Positions 24,236-32,301 of a stretch of 64,000 bases of DNA are shown one piece after another. Below the pieces are notes generated by a model. That model saw only the letters and a list, made by a program, of their open reading frames with translations, searched no databases and had not been told where the DNA came from. The position numbers and the translations under genes are program-made. Source of the stretch: G965216905 sp965216905 (GTDB lineage Bacteria; Actinomycetota; Acidimicrobiia; Spongiisociales; ZC4RG35); assembly GCA_965216905.1 (NCBI GenBank), contig OZ244213.1:2728001-2792000 (forward strand). The letters are read 5' to 3'. Positions within the stretch are counted from its first letter, which is position 1, and the number at the start of each line of letters is the position of its first letter.

Positions 24236-25258
24236 ATGACTATAACCCCGGCCCCCAACGGGACTAGTCACCCCTCCTTCTCGATGCCTGGGCGGATGCT
24301 GGTCGCAGTGCTGGCCACCGTCCTGTGGTTGTCGACGTTCGTGGGTGTGTTCCTGATCTCCCAGCCCGCCCGCGCCTCCGAGGCCGACCAGATGGTCGGT
24401 TTGATCAACGAGGAGCGGCGCAAGGTCGGTGCCCAACCGCTGACGGTCCATTCCGACCTGGTTCGCGGGGCTCAGCGCCAGGCACAGGCGATCGCCGACG
24501 CCGGCTATCTGTTCCACAACCAGGACCTCGGCTCGCTCACCGACGGTTGGCGACGGCTCGGCGAGAACGTCGCCTACGCGGGCAGCGTGACCGAAGCCCA
24601 CCGGGCGCTCATGAACTCCGAAGGCCATCGCGAGAACATCCTGCTCCCGTCGTACACCCACGTGGGTGTGGGCGTGGTGCAGGACGGCAACACCGTTTGG
24701 GTGGCCGAGGTCTTCATGGAGGCAGCCGGCGGATCGACGTCCTTCACGCCCCCTTTCTCAGACGACGACGACTCGGTGCACGAGGACTCCATCCGTCGCC
24801 TGGCCGCGGCCGGGATCACCTCCGGTTGCGGCGAGACTCGCTTCTGTCCCGACCAGTCGGTGACTCGTGGGCAGATGGCGGCGTTTCTGGTGCGGGCGTT
24901 GAAGCTTCCTGCGGCGTCGGGTGATCCGTTCCGGGATGACGACCGTTCGATGTTCGAGGACGCCATCGAGTCGCTGGCCGCCGCCGGCATCACCTCGGGC
25001 TGCGGTCCCAGGAAGTTCTGTCCGGAGCAGCCGGTGACTCGTGGGCAGATGGCGGCGTTTCTGGTGCGGGCGTTGAAGCTTCCTGCGGCGTCGGGTGATC
25101 CGTTCCGGGATGACGACCGTTCGATGTTCGAGGACGCCATCGAGTCGCTGGCCGCCCACGGGATCACCAAGGGCTGCGGTGAGCGTCGCTACTGCCCCGA
25201 TGCGCCGGTGACGCGGGCCGAGATGGCCACCTTCCTCGTGCGAGCCTTCCGATACTGA
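24236..25258 (+). CDS. Secreted CAP-domain protein with three SLH-like repeats
   Basis: The 340-residue protein has a signal peptide (hydrophobic 20-45, cleavage near ARASEA), a CAP/SCP domain (about 48-165) with QMVGLINEERRKVGA, GENVAYAG and NSEGHRENIL, then three SLH-like repeats of about 58 residues. Each repeat carries a Cys pair in the pattern GIT(S/K)GCG...(F/Y)CP...TR..MA.FLVRA. CAP proteins of bacteria are extracellular; the SLH region would anchor it to the envelope. Repeats 1 and 2 share 125 bp of identical DNA. The ATG at 24236 is chosen from the promoter position; Met18 is an alternative. Confidence 0.9.
   Translation: MTITPAPNGTSHPSFSMPGRMLVAVLATVLWLSTFVGVFLISQPARASEADQMVGLINEERRKVGAQPLTVHSDLVRGAQRQAQAIADAGYLFHNQDLGSLTDGWRRLGENVAYAGSVTEAHRALMNSEGHRENILLPSYTHVGVGVVQDGNTVWVAEVFMEAAGGSTSFTPPFSDDDDSVHEDSIRRLAAAGITSGCGETRFCPDQSVTRGQMAAFLVRALKLPAASGDPFRDDDRSMFEDAIESLAAAGITSGCGPRKFCPEQPVTRGQMAAFLVRALKLPAASGDPFRDDDRSMFEDAIESLAAHGITKGCGERRYCPDAPVTRAEMATFLVRAFRY
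24858..25156 (+). repeat. Perfect 125-bp direct repeat in SLH-coding region (period 174 bp)
   Basis: Bases 24858-24982 are identical to 25032-25156. The period of 174 bp equals 58 codons, one SLH-like repeat. Absence of even synonymous differences indicates recent duplication or gene conversion. Confidence 0.93.
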
Positions 25259-25269
25259 AGCGCCGTTCG

Positions 25270-25300
25270 GAGCTGGTCGGCGCCGGCGCCGACGCAGCTC
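25270..25300. terminator. Strong hairpin in convergent gap (candidate bidirectional terminator)
   Basis: A perfect 18-bp palindrome, GTCGGCGCCGGCGCCGAC (25276-25293), is extended by GAGCTG/CAGCTC with one bulged base. It lies between the convergent ends of the CAP gene and leuB and overlaps the leuB stop. There is no T tract, so it may act as an mRNA-stabilising or Rho-assisted end. Confidence 0.4.
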
Positions 25301-26378
25301 ACCGATCGTCCGCCGGCCGACCGTCCGTCACTCGTCCGGCGACGCGGTCGCCGATCTCCTTTGTCGACATCCCCATGTGAGGTCCGCCCATCGCGTCCAG
25401 CTCGGGGAGTACGGAGACCGCCGCCACCTCGACCGCCCGGGCCGCCTCGGGTTGACCGAGATGGTCCAATGCAAGCGCCACCGACAAGACGGCGGCGACC
25501 GGGTTCGCCCATCCGCGACCGGCGATGTCGGGCGCCGAACCGTGCACGGGCTCGAACATCGACGGATGGGAGCGGTCGGGGTTCAGGTTGGCGGAGGCTG
25601 CCAGGCCGAGACCTCCCTGCACTGCCGCGCCGAGATCGGTGATGATGTCTCCGAAGAGGTTGTCGGTGACCACCACGTCGAACCGCTCTGGAGACTCGAC
25701 GAGGTAGAGACATGCCGCGTCGACATGGACGTAGTCGACGTCGACCTCCGGAAACTCGGTGGCCACCTCGTCGACGACCCGCTGCCACAGGTCGCCTGCA
25801 TAGCCCAGCACGTTGGTCTTGTGACAGAGCGTCAGATGATGATCCCGCTCGGTGGCCCGCCGATAGCCCTCTCGCACCAACCGCTCCACCCCGTACCGGG
25901 TGTTGATCGACTCCTGAAGTGCCACCTCGCCGGCGGTACCCCGGCGAAGGAAGCCGCCGCCACCCACATACAGACCCTCCGTGTTCTCCCGGAGCACCAC
26001 CAGATCGCACCGGTCGGGGGTGAGGCCGGCGATCGGGGTCGGGACTCCGGGGTACAGCTTGACGGGTCGAAGGTTGACGTACTGGTCGAAGTCGAAACGC
26101 AGTTCGAGCAGCAGTCCCCGTTCCAACACTCCCGGGGGGACATCCGGCGTGCCCACCGCCCCGAGGAGGATGGCGTCGAAGGTGGCGAGCTCGGCCTTCA
26201 CCGTGGGCGGCAACACCTCGCCGGTCTCGAGATAGCGTGTGCCGCCGAGGTCGTAACGCTCGATGGAGCACCGAAAACCGAACCGAGTCGCGGCCGCCTC
26301 GAGGACCTTCACCGCCTCGGCCGTGACCTCGATGCCGACGCCGTCACCCGGGATCGTCGCCACCCGGAACTCATCCAT
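25299..26378 (-). CDS. leuB: 3-isopropylmalate dehydrogenase
   Basis: The 359-residue beta-decarboxylating dehydrogenase oxidises 3-isopropylmalate in leucine synthesis. It shows IPGDGVGIEVT at the N-terminus, the substrate loop LLELRFDFDQYVNLRPVKLYPG, the active-site VLRENTEGLYVG, the metal Asp segment VDAACLYLVESPERFDVVVTDNLFGDIITDLGA and the NAD-binding EPVHGSAPDIAGRGWANP. A related tartrate/homoisocitrate dehydrogenase is possible, but the operon with leuA argues for LeuB. The ATG overlaps the upstream CNNM gene by eight bases. Confidence 0.93.
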   Translation of the reverse strand: MDEFRVATIPGDGVGIEVTAEAVKVLEAAATRFGFRCSIERYDLGGTRYLETGEVLPPTVKAELATFDAILLGAVGTPDVPPGVLERGLLLELRFDFDQYVNLRPVKLYPGVPTPIAGLTPDRCDLVVLRENTEGLYVGGGGFLRRGTAGEVALQESINTRYGVERLVREGYRRATERDHHLTLCHKTNVLGYAGDLWQRVVDEVATEFPEVDVDYVHVDAACLYLVESPERFDVVVTDNLFGDIITDLGAAVQGGLGLAASANLNPDRSHPSMFEPVHGSAPDIAGRGWANPVAAVLSVALALDHLGQPEAARAVEVAAVSVLPELDAMGGPHMGMSTKEIGDRVAGRVTDGRPADDR

Positions 26379-27669
26379 CGCTTGTCCTCTTGCGCTTGAC
26401 GATGAGATCGACGTCGGAGACCCGACGCCCGTCCATCCGCCGGACCCGCATCGTCCAGCGGCCGTCGTCGATTCGGTCCCCGGTCTCGGGGATCCGTCCG
26501 ATCTGATCCATGATCAGGCCGCCGATCGTCTCGAAGTCACCCTCAGGGAAGGGGAGCCCGGTGGCTCGGGTGACCTCATCTGGTCGAAGGGAGCCGTCGA
26601 CGAGGAATCGATTGGCCGACACCCGCCGGACCCCGTCCACCTCACTGTCGTGCTCGTCACGAATCTCGCCGACGATCTCTTCGACGATGTCTTCGAACGT
26701 CACGATGCCGGCGGTTCCGCCGTACTCGTCGATGACGAGTGCGATGTGGCTCCGCGAGCGGCGCAGGTCTTCGAGCAGTTGCTCGACCGCTCCCGTTTCC
26801 GGGACGACCATCAGCGGCCGGATCAGCTCTGTGGGCACGGGACGATCGAAGGCGGAGCGGTCCAGAGCGAGGAGATCCTTGGCGTGGACGAACCCGTGGA
26901 CGTCGTCGAGGTCATCGCCGTAGATGGGAATCCTGGTGTACCCGGCTTCGACGACGAGGCGCTCGATCTCGGCGGGCGTCGTCGTGGCGGGGAGGGCCAT
27001 GACGTCCGGCCGGGGGACCATGACGTGATACGCGTCGAGGTCGCCGAGATCGATGGCCCCGGTGAGCATCCGATGGGCGAACTCTTCGAGGACGCCCTCC
27101 TTCCGGCCGGCGGTGATCATCGAGGCCAGATCGTCTGCGGTGTGGGCGTCGTGGGTGTCGGCGGGGTCGATACCGAACATGCGGAGGCCGAGATTGGCGA
27201 GCCCGTTGAGAAGGTAGATCACTGGGCGGAAGATGGTGGCGTACGCGCGGAACGGAACCGCCATGACGATGGCCGAGCGCTCCGGGGCCGTGATGGCGAC
27301 GTTTTTGGGCGCCATCTCTCCGAGGACCATGTGCAGATAGACCACGATGCCGAGCGATATCGCAAACGAGATCGAGTGGAGGAGGGCATCGGGCACGTCG
27401 AAGAAGACCTCGATCGCCGCCTCGAGCAGTGTCGCCACCGCCGGCTCGGCCACGAACCCGAGCAGCAACGACGAGATGGTGATGCCGAGTTGGGCTCCGG
27501 CCAGCGTGAAGGAGAGTTCGTCGATGGCGGCGACCGCGGCCCGGGCCGACCGTGAGTCGCGGTCGGCCAGCGCGTGCCGGCTGGCGGCCGTGAAGGCGAA
27601 CTCGGCGGCAACGAAGAATCCATTGGCGGCGAGCAACGCGAAGGCCGAGAGGAGGGCGACGCCGTTCAT
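26371..27669 (-). CDS. CNNM/CorC-family membrane protein with CBS pair (second copy)
   Basis: The 432-residue protein has a DUF21/CNNM membrane domain (about 1-190; ANGFFVAAEFAFTAASRHAL, AGAQLGITISSLLLGFVAEP, LGEMAPKNVAI), a CBS pair (about 205-330; HVMVPRPDVMALP, IDEYGGTAGIVTFEDIVEEIVGEI) and a CorC_HlyC domain. Relatives function in magnesium or cobalt export, but the substrate here is not determined. It is a close paralogue of the preceding gene. The ATG overlaps that gene's stop by four bases and its end overlaps leuB, so both CNNM genes are embedded in the leucine operon. Confidence 0.92.
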   Translation of the reverse strand: MNGVALLSAFALLAANGFFVAAEFAFTAASRHALADRDSRSARAAVAAIDELSFTLAGAQLGITISSLLLGFVAEPAVATLLEAAIEVFFDVPDALLHSISFAISLGIVVYLHMVLGEMAPKNVAITAPERSAIVMAVPFRAYATIFRPVIYLLNGLANLGLRMFGIDPADTHDAHTADDLASMITAGRKEGVLEEFAHRMLTGAIDLGDLDAYHVMVPRPDVMALPATTTPAEIERLVVEAGYTRIPIYGDDLDDVHGFVHAKDLLALDRSAFDRPVPTELIRPLMVVPETGAVEQLLEDLRRSRSHIALVIDEYGGTAGIVTFEDIVEEIVGEIRDEHDSEVDGVRRVSANRFLVDGSLRPDEVTRATGLPFPEGDFETIGGLIMDQIGRIPETGDRIDDGRWTMRVRRMDGRRVSDVDLIVKRKRTSDG

Positions 27670-28961
27670 GGCGAGTCGACCTCCGGATCCTGGCCGGATT
27701 CGAAGACCTCCAAGGTCTCGGCCACCCGCTCGGACACGGCCGTCACGCGAACGGTGAAGCCATCGTCGTGGATCTCGTCGCCGACCTCCGGGAACCTCCC
27801 GAGTCGGGCGGTCACGAAGCCGTTGAGCGTCTCGTACGCTCCTTCCGGCCACTCGAATCCGGTCGCTTCCAGCACCTCGTGCCGGTGCAGACCTCCGGAG
27901 ATGCCGCTCGCCAGGTCGGCCGGTGGCGCCGAAACGTCGTGTTCGTCCTCGATCTCTCCCAGGATCTCCTCGATGATGTCCTCGACGGCCACGATTCCGG
28001 CCGTTCCTCCGTACTCGTCGATGACGATGGCCATGCCCCGGCCCTCCGACTGCAGAACGATGAGAAGCGAGTCGAGACGCATCGACTCGGGGACGAACTC
28101 GGCCGGCTGTGCCACTTCCCGGGCCGTGACCACGTCGAAGGCGTCCTCGGGGACGGCAAAGGTGTCCTTGACGTGCACGACACCCACCACGCTGTCGAGA
28201 TCGCTCTCATACACCGGAAAGCGGGAATGGCCGGTCCCATTCGCCAGATCGCGCACGTCCCGCACCGTGGTGTCGGCTGTCACACCCACGACCGAGACCC
28301 TCGGGATCATCGCGTCGGCCGCATCCTTCTCGACGAATGCGATGGCGCGGGTGAGGATGGTCGTCTCCGTCTCGTCGAGCTGACCCTCTTCGGAGGAGGC
28401 GCGCACGATCATCTCCAACTCCTGGAGTGAGCGAAGTCCTGCGAGTTCGTCACGAGGCTCGATACCGAAACGCCGCACCGTCCAATTCGCCGAATGGTTG
28501 AACAGCAAGATGAGCGGACGAAGGAGGGCGTTGACCGCGGCCATCGGCAATCCGACCCTGATGGAGCTCGGGTAGGGGCGGGCGATGGCGACGTTCTTCG
28601 GAAACAGCTCTCCGACCACCATCTGGGTGAGGGTGGCGACGACGAGGGCGATTCCCACGATCACGCCTTCCCGGGTGATGCCCAGCCGCCCGAGCGGTGC
28701 TTCGAGCACTCGTGCCACGGTTGGCTCGGCCACGGCTCCCAGCAGCAGCGAGGTGATCGTGATCCCGAGCTGTGCACCGGAGAGCTCGAACGAGAGGTCG
28801 CGAAGCCGGGCTCGCAGCCGCATGGCTCGACGATCGCCCGACTCGGCCAGACGATCGACCCGAGACCGATTGACCGCCACCAGGGCGAACTCACCGGCCA
28901 CGAAGAACCCGTTGATGGCGATGAGGGCGAGGACGAGCGCGAGGCCGGATCCGGTTCCGAT
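27666..28961 (-). CDS. CNNM/CorC-family membrane protein with CBS pair (first copy); apparent ATC start
   Basis: The architecture equals the neighbouring paralogue: CNNM domain (SGAQLGITITSLLLGAVAEP, GELFPKNVAIARP), CBS pair (DAMIPRVSVVGV, IDEYGGTAGIVAVEDIIEEILGEI) and CorC_HlyC domain. The first ATG/GTG/TTG in frame is a GTG at 28901, but that would delete the conserved first TM segment (LALVLALIAINGFFVAGEF), which is encoded intact upstream with no standard start codon. An ATC at 28959-28961 lies 6 nt after GGAGA and within one residue of the paralogue's start, giving 431 residues. So either a rare ATC start is used or there is a base error. The start is therefore provisional. Confidence 0.85.
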   Translation of the reverse strand: MGTGSGLALVLALIAINGFFVAGEFALVAVNRSRVDRLAESGDRRAMRLRARLRDLSFELSGAQLGITITSLLLGAVAEPTVARVLEAPLGRLGITREGVIVGIALVVATLTQMVVGELFPKNVAIARPYPSSIRVGLPMAAVNALLRPLILLFNHSANWTVRRFGIEPRDELAGLRSLQELEMIVRASSEEGQLDETETTILTRAIAFVEKDAADAMIPRVSVVGVTADTTVRDVRDLANGTGHSRFPVYESDLDSVVGVVHVKDTFAVPEDAFDVVTAREVAQPAEFVPESMRLDSLLIVLQSEGRGMAIVIDEYGGTAGIVAVEDIIEEILGEIEDEHDVSAPPADLASGISGGLHRHEVLEATGFEWPEGAYETLNGFVTARLGRFPEVGDEIHDDGFTVRVTAVSERVAETLEVFESGQDPEVDSP

Positions 28962-28995
28962 CGGAGTCTCCGTTGGGTCGGCGGGGAGGCGGAGC

Positions 28996-30546
28996 CTACT
29001 CGCGACCGGCGCGCACGCCGACCGCGCTCTGGACCTTGTTGAGCGCCTCCACGAACGCCTCGGCGGAGCCTTCCACCACGTCGGTGTTCACCGACCGTCC
29101 GGCATAGGTTCGTTCATCGACCCGGACCACCACGTTGATCTCGGCCATGGCATCGGCGCCCGATGTGACCGGGACCACCCGATAGTCGACGAGTCGGGCA
29201 TCGATGCCGAATCCCTGCCGGATGGCGGCGAACGCGGCGTGCACCATGCCGTCGCCGTCCCCGGTGAAAGACTGTTCGCGACCGTCGATCGCGAGTCTGA
29301 CAGTGGCTCGAGGAGTGACATCGTTCCCACCGGTCACATGCAGGCTGACCATCCGGACGTCGGTCGGGGTGGGGTCGACCTCATCCGCCACGATGGCCCG
29401 TAGTTCCTCTTCGCCAATCTGGATCTTGCGGTCGGCGAGCTGTTTGAACCGGTCGAACGCCCGGGCGAAGGTGTCGTCTTCGAGCGTGATCCCGAGCTTC
29501 TCCAGCGCGTCCGAGAACCCGGCACGACCCGAATGCTTCCCGAGAACGATCTGTGCGGCCTCCTGTCCCACCGAGGCGGCATCCATGATCTCGTAGGTCT
29601 CGCGCGCCCGCAGGACACCGTGCTGGTGGATGCCGGACTCATGGGCGAACGCATTACGACCAACCACCGCCTTGTTGAACTGCACCGGATAACCGGTCAG
29701 TCGGGAGACGAGCCGAGAGGTCTCGAAGATCTGGGTGGTGTCCGCTGCGAGGTCGACTCCGAATGCGTCTCCCCGAGTCTTGACCGCCATGATGATCTCT
29801 TCGATCGAAGTGTTTCCGGCGCGTTCGCCGATGCCGTTGATCGCTCCTTCGATCTGGCGAGCACCTGCTCGGATGGAAGCCAGCGAGTTGGCAACGGCCA
29901 GCCCCAGGTCGTTGTGACAGTGCACCGACATGATCACGTCGGTTCGATCTCCCCGGACCTCCCGGAAGACCCGCTTCATGAGTTCGACGAAATCGGCGGG
30001 GGTGGCGTATCCCACGGTGTCGGGGATGTTGATGGTGGTGGCGCCGGCCTCGACCGCCGCCTTACAGACGTCGATGAGGAAGTCGTGGTCGGTTCGGGTG
30101 GCGTCCTGCGGTGAGAACTCGACGTCGTCGGTATACCGGCGCGCCCGGCGAACCCCTTCCACCGAAGCGTCGAAGACCTCCTCCCGGGTCATGCGCAACA
30201 TCTTCTCCATGTGAATGTCCGACGTGGACATGAACACGTGGATCCGAGATCGATCGGCACCGGACAGTGAGTCGGCTGCCCGGTCGATGTCGTCGGGATG
30301 GGCTCGAGCGAGCGAGGCGATGACCGGGCTGTCCGGGGATCCGCCGACCTCCGCAGCGATACGCGCGACCGCTTCGAAGTCGCCTGGCGAGGATGCGGCG
30401 AAACCGGCCTCCAACACGTCGACCTTGAGGCGGGAGAGCTGGTGAGCGATCACCACCTTCTCATCCGGGGTCAGAGCGATGCCCGGCGCCTGCTCGCCGT
30501 CCCGGAGGGTGGTGTCGAAGATGATCAGTCGGTCTGTGTCGCTCAT
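28996..30546 (-). CDS. leuA: 2-isopropylmalate synthase
   Basis: LeuA (516 residues) condenses 2-ketoisovalerate with acetyl-CoA, the first leucine-specific step. The catalytic barrel has FDTTLRDGEQAPG, the metal pair HCHNDLGLAVAN and GAINGIGERAGNTSIEEI; the C-terminal about 120 residues form the LeuA allosteric domain that normally binds leucine. It is of the 510-530 residue bacterial type, not the longer mycobacterial type. Ribosome binding site GGAG lies 9 nt before the ATG. It follows ilvC after 145 bases with no visible terminator. Confidence 0.95.
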   Translation of the reverse strand: MSDTDRLIIFDTTLRDGEQAPGIALTPDEKVVIAHQLSRLKVDVLEAGFAASSPGDFEAVARIAAEVGGSPDSPVIASLARAHPDDIDRAADSLSGADRSRIHVFMSTSDIHMEKMLRMTREEVFDASVEGVRRARRYTDDVEFSPQDATRTDHDFLIDVCKAAVEAGATTINIPDTVGYATPADFVELMKRVFREVRGDRTDVIMSVHCHNDLGLAVANSLASIRAGARQIEGAINGIGERAGNTSIEEIIMAVKTRGDAFGVDLAADTTQIFETSRLVSRLTGYPVQFNKAVVGRNAFAHESGIHQHGVLRARETYEIMDAASVGQEAAQIVLGKHSGRAGFSDALEKLGITLEDDTFARAFDRFKQLADRKIQIGEEELRAIVADEVDPTPTDVRMVSLHVTGGNDVTPRATVRLAIDGREQSFTGDGDGMVHAAFAAIRQGFGIDARLVDYRVVPVTSGADAMAEINVVVRVDERTYAGRSVNTDVVEGSAEAFVEALNKVQSAVGVRAGRE

Positions 30547-30691
30547 GGTGTGTCTCCAGTCTCTGGTGGTGTGATCTCATCCGTCGTTGCTGCGGATGCC
30601 GGGTCGAGCGCTGGCCCGCCCGGCTATCGAAGCTCGAGCAGGCCCGGTGTCGGCCGTGACGTGGACTGGAAGCTGGCGATGGCGGGCCGGC

Positions 30692-31699
30692 TCATACCGG
30701 CGGCGCCTTGGGTTTCAGGAACGGCATCATGTCGCGGAGGTCTGCACCGACCCGTTCGATCTGATGTCCGCGGTTGGCTGACCGCTGCTCGTGGAGGAAT
30801 GGTGCACCTTCCCGTGCCTGGGCGAGCCACTCGCTGGCGAACGCGCCCGACTGGATCTCGTCGAGGATCTTGCGCATCTCGGCGCGGGTCTCGTCGGTGA
30901 CGATGCGTGGTCCACGGGTGTAGTCGCCGTACTCGGCGGTGTCCGAGATCGAGTGCCGCATCCACGACAATCCGCCTTCGTACAGCAGGTCGACGATCAG
31001 CTTCAACTCGTGAAGGGTCTCGAAGTAGGCGGACTCGGGCTGGTATCCGGCCTCCACCAGCATCTCGAACGACGCCTTGATGAGTTCGGCCACGCCGCCG
31101 CAGAGGATCACCTGCTCACCGAACAGATCGGTCTCGGTCTCCTCCTGGAAGGTGGTCTCGAGCACACCGGCCCGGGCGCCGCCGATACCCCATGCGTAGG
31201 ACAGCCCCACATCGTGAGCGCGTCCGCTGGGGTCCTGATGGACGGCGATGAGACACGGGACGCCCGAACCTTCGGTGTAGGTGCGCCGCACCAGATGCCC
31301 GGGACCCTTGGGCGCCACCATCACGACGTCGACGCCTTCCGGCGGGTCGATGGCCCCGAAGTGCACGTTGAAGCCGTGGGCGAAGAACAGGGTGTCGCCC
31401 GGTTCGAGGTGGGGAGCGACCTCTTCGTCGTAGAGCGCCGCCATGTGCTGGTCCGGGACGAGCAGCATCACGCAGTCTGCCCATGCCGCCACCTCGGCGG
31501 GCGTACCCACCGTCAGTCCGTTCGCGGCGGCTTCGGCGCGGCTCGGTGAGCCGTCACGAAGACCGACCCGGACGTCGACTCCGGACTCGGCGAGATTGTT
31601 GGCGTGGGCATGACCCTGGCTGCCGTAGCCGATGACGCCAACCTTTCGCTGCTTGATGAGCGTCGGATCGCAGTCCTTTTCGTAGTAGATGGTTGCCAT
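30692..31699 (-). CDS. ilvC: Ketol-acid reductoisomerase (class I)
   Basis: The 335-residue NADPH-dependent enzyme carries out isomerisation and reduction in valine/isoleucine synthesis. The Rossmann loop VGVIGYGSQGHAHANNL, the segment MVAPKGPGHLVRRTY and the knotted C-terminal domain with DLFGEQVILCGGVAELI, ETLHELKLIVDLLYEGGL and SDTAEYGD are all present. It starts 13 bases after the ilvN stop. Length is typical of the short class I form. Confidence 0.97.
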   Translation of the reverse strand: MATIYYEKDCDPTLIKQRKVGVIGYGSQGHAHANNLAESGVDVRVGLRDGSPSRAEAAANGLTVGTPAEVAAWADCVMLLVPDQHMAALYDEEVAPHLEPGDTLFFAHGFNVHFGAIDPPEGVDVVMVAPKGPGHLVRRTYTEGSGVPCLIAVHQDPSGRAHDVGLSYAWGIGGARAGVLETTFQEETETDLFGEQVILCGGVAELIKASFEMLVEAGYQPESAYFETLHELKLIVDLLYEGGLSWMRHSISDTAEYGDYTRGPRIVTDETRAEMRKILDEIQSGAFASEWLAQAREGAPFLHEQRSANRGHQIERVGADLRDMMPFLKPKAPPV

Positions 31700-31712
31700 G
31701 GGGATGGGCTCC

Positions 31713-32216
31713 TCAGTTCACCGCTCGAAGGCGGGTCGGCTTGCCTTTCTGGTCGCGCACCAGGGCGATTCGCCCCGATTTCACGAGGTCGACCACTCCG
31801 TATGGTCGAACGAGGTCGAGAAAGTCGTTGATCTTGCTCGGCTCACCGGAGACCTGGAAGCAGATCGTCGAGCTGCCGACGTCCACGGCGACGGCCTTGA
31901 AGATCGAGGCCACCTCCAGCACCTCCGACCGGCGGCCGGCGGCAGCCGCCACCCGAACCAACATGACCTCGCGTTCGATCGACTGGGCCGCATCGAGTTC
32001 GGTGATCTTGACGACGTTCACCAGCTTGTGGAGCTGCTTCTTCACCTGTTCGAGCTCCGGGGCATCGACCACGATCGTCATCTTCGAGAGGTTCTCCTCG
32101 TGCGAAGGTCCGACGGCCAGCGAGTGGATGTTGAATCCGCGCCGGGCGAGGAGCGACGACACGCGAGCCAGCACTCCGGGCTTGTCTTCGACCAGCACCG
32201 ACAAAGTGTGATTCAC
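31713..32216 (-). CDS. ilvN: Acetolactate synthase small (regulatory) subunit
   Basis: IlvN (167 residues) binds the catalytic subunit and confers valine feedback inhibition. It has an N-terminal ACT domain (HTLSVLVEDKPGVLARVSSLLARRGFNIHSLAVGPS) and the C-terminal ALS_ss domain (SSTICFQVSGEPSKINDFLDLVRPYGVVDLVKSGRIAL). I chose the GTG at 32216 because the ACT domain starts there and GGGAG precedes it; an upstream in-frame start at 32315 would add 33 residues overlapping the 3' end of ilvB. Confidence 0.96.
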   Translation of the reverse strand: MNHTLSVLVEDKPGVLARVSSLLARRGFNIHSLAVGPSHEENLSKMTIVVDAPELEQVKKQLHKLVNVVKITELDAAQSIEREVMLVRVAAAAGRRSEVLEVASIFKAVAVDVGSSTICFQVSGEPSKINDFLDLVRPYGVVDLVKSGRIALVRDQKGKPTRLRAVN

Positions 32217-32301
32217 GGGGAGCTCCCTTCCGACTTCCGACGCAACGATGATGCACGTGACGGGTTGGGCGCGGTCTGCTGCGGGAGCGAGTTCCGTCGG
32301 C

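Noticed and set aside
30547..30691. Leucine leader peptide or attenuator before leuA
   Set aside because: The 145-base gap has no Leu-rich short ORF and no terminator hairpin with a T tract; leuA is probably controlled from the ilv attenuator upstream.
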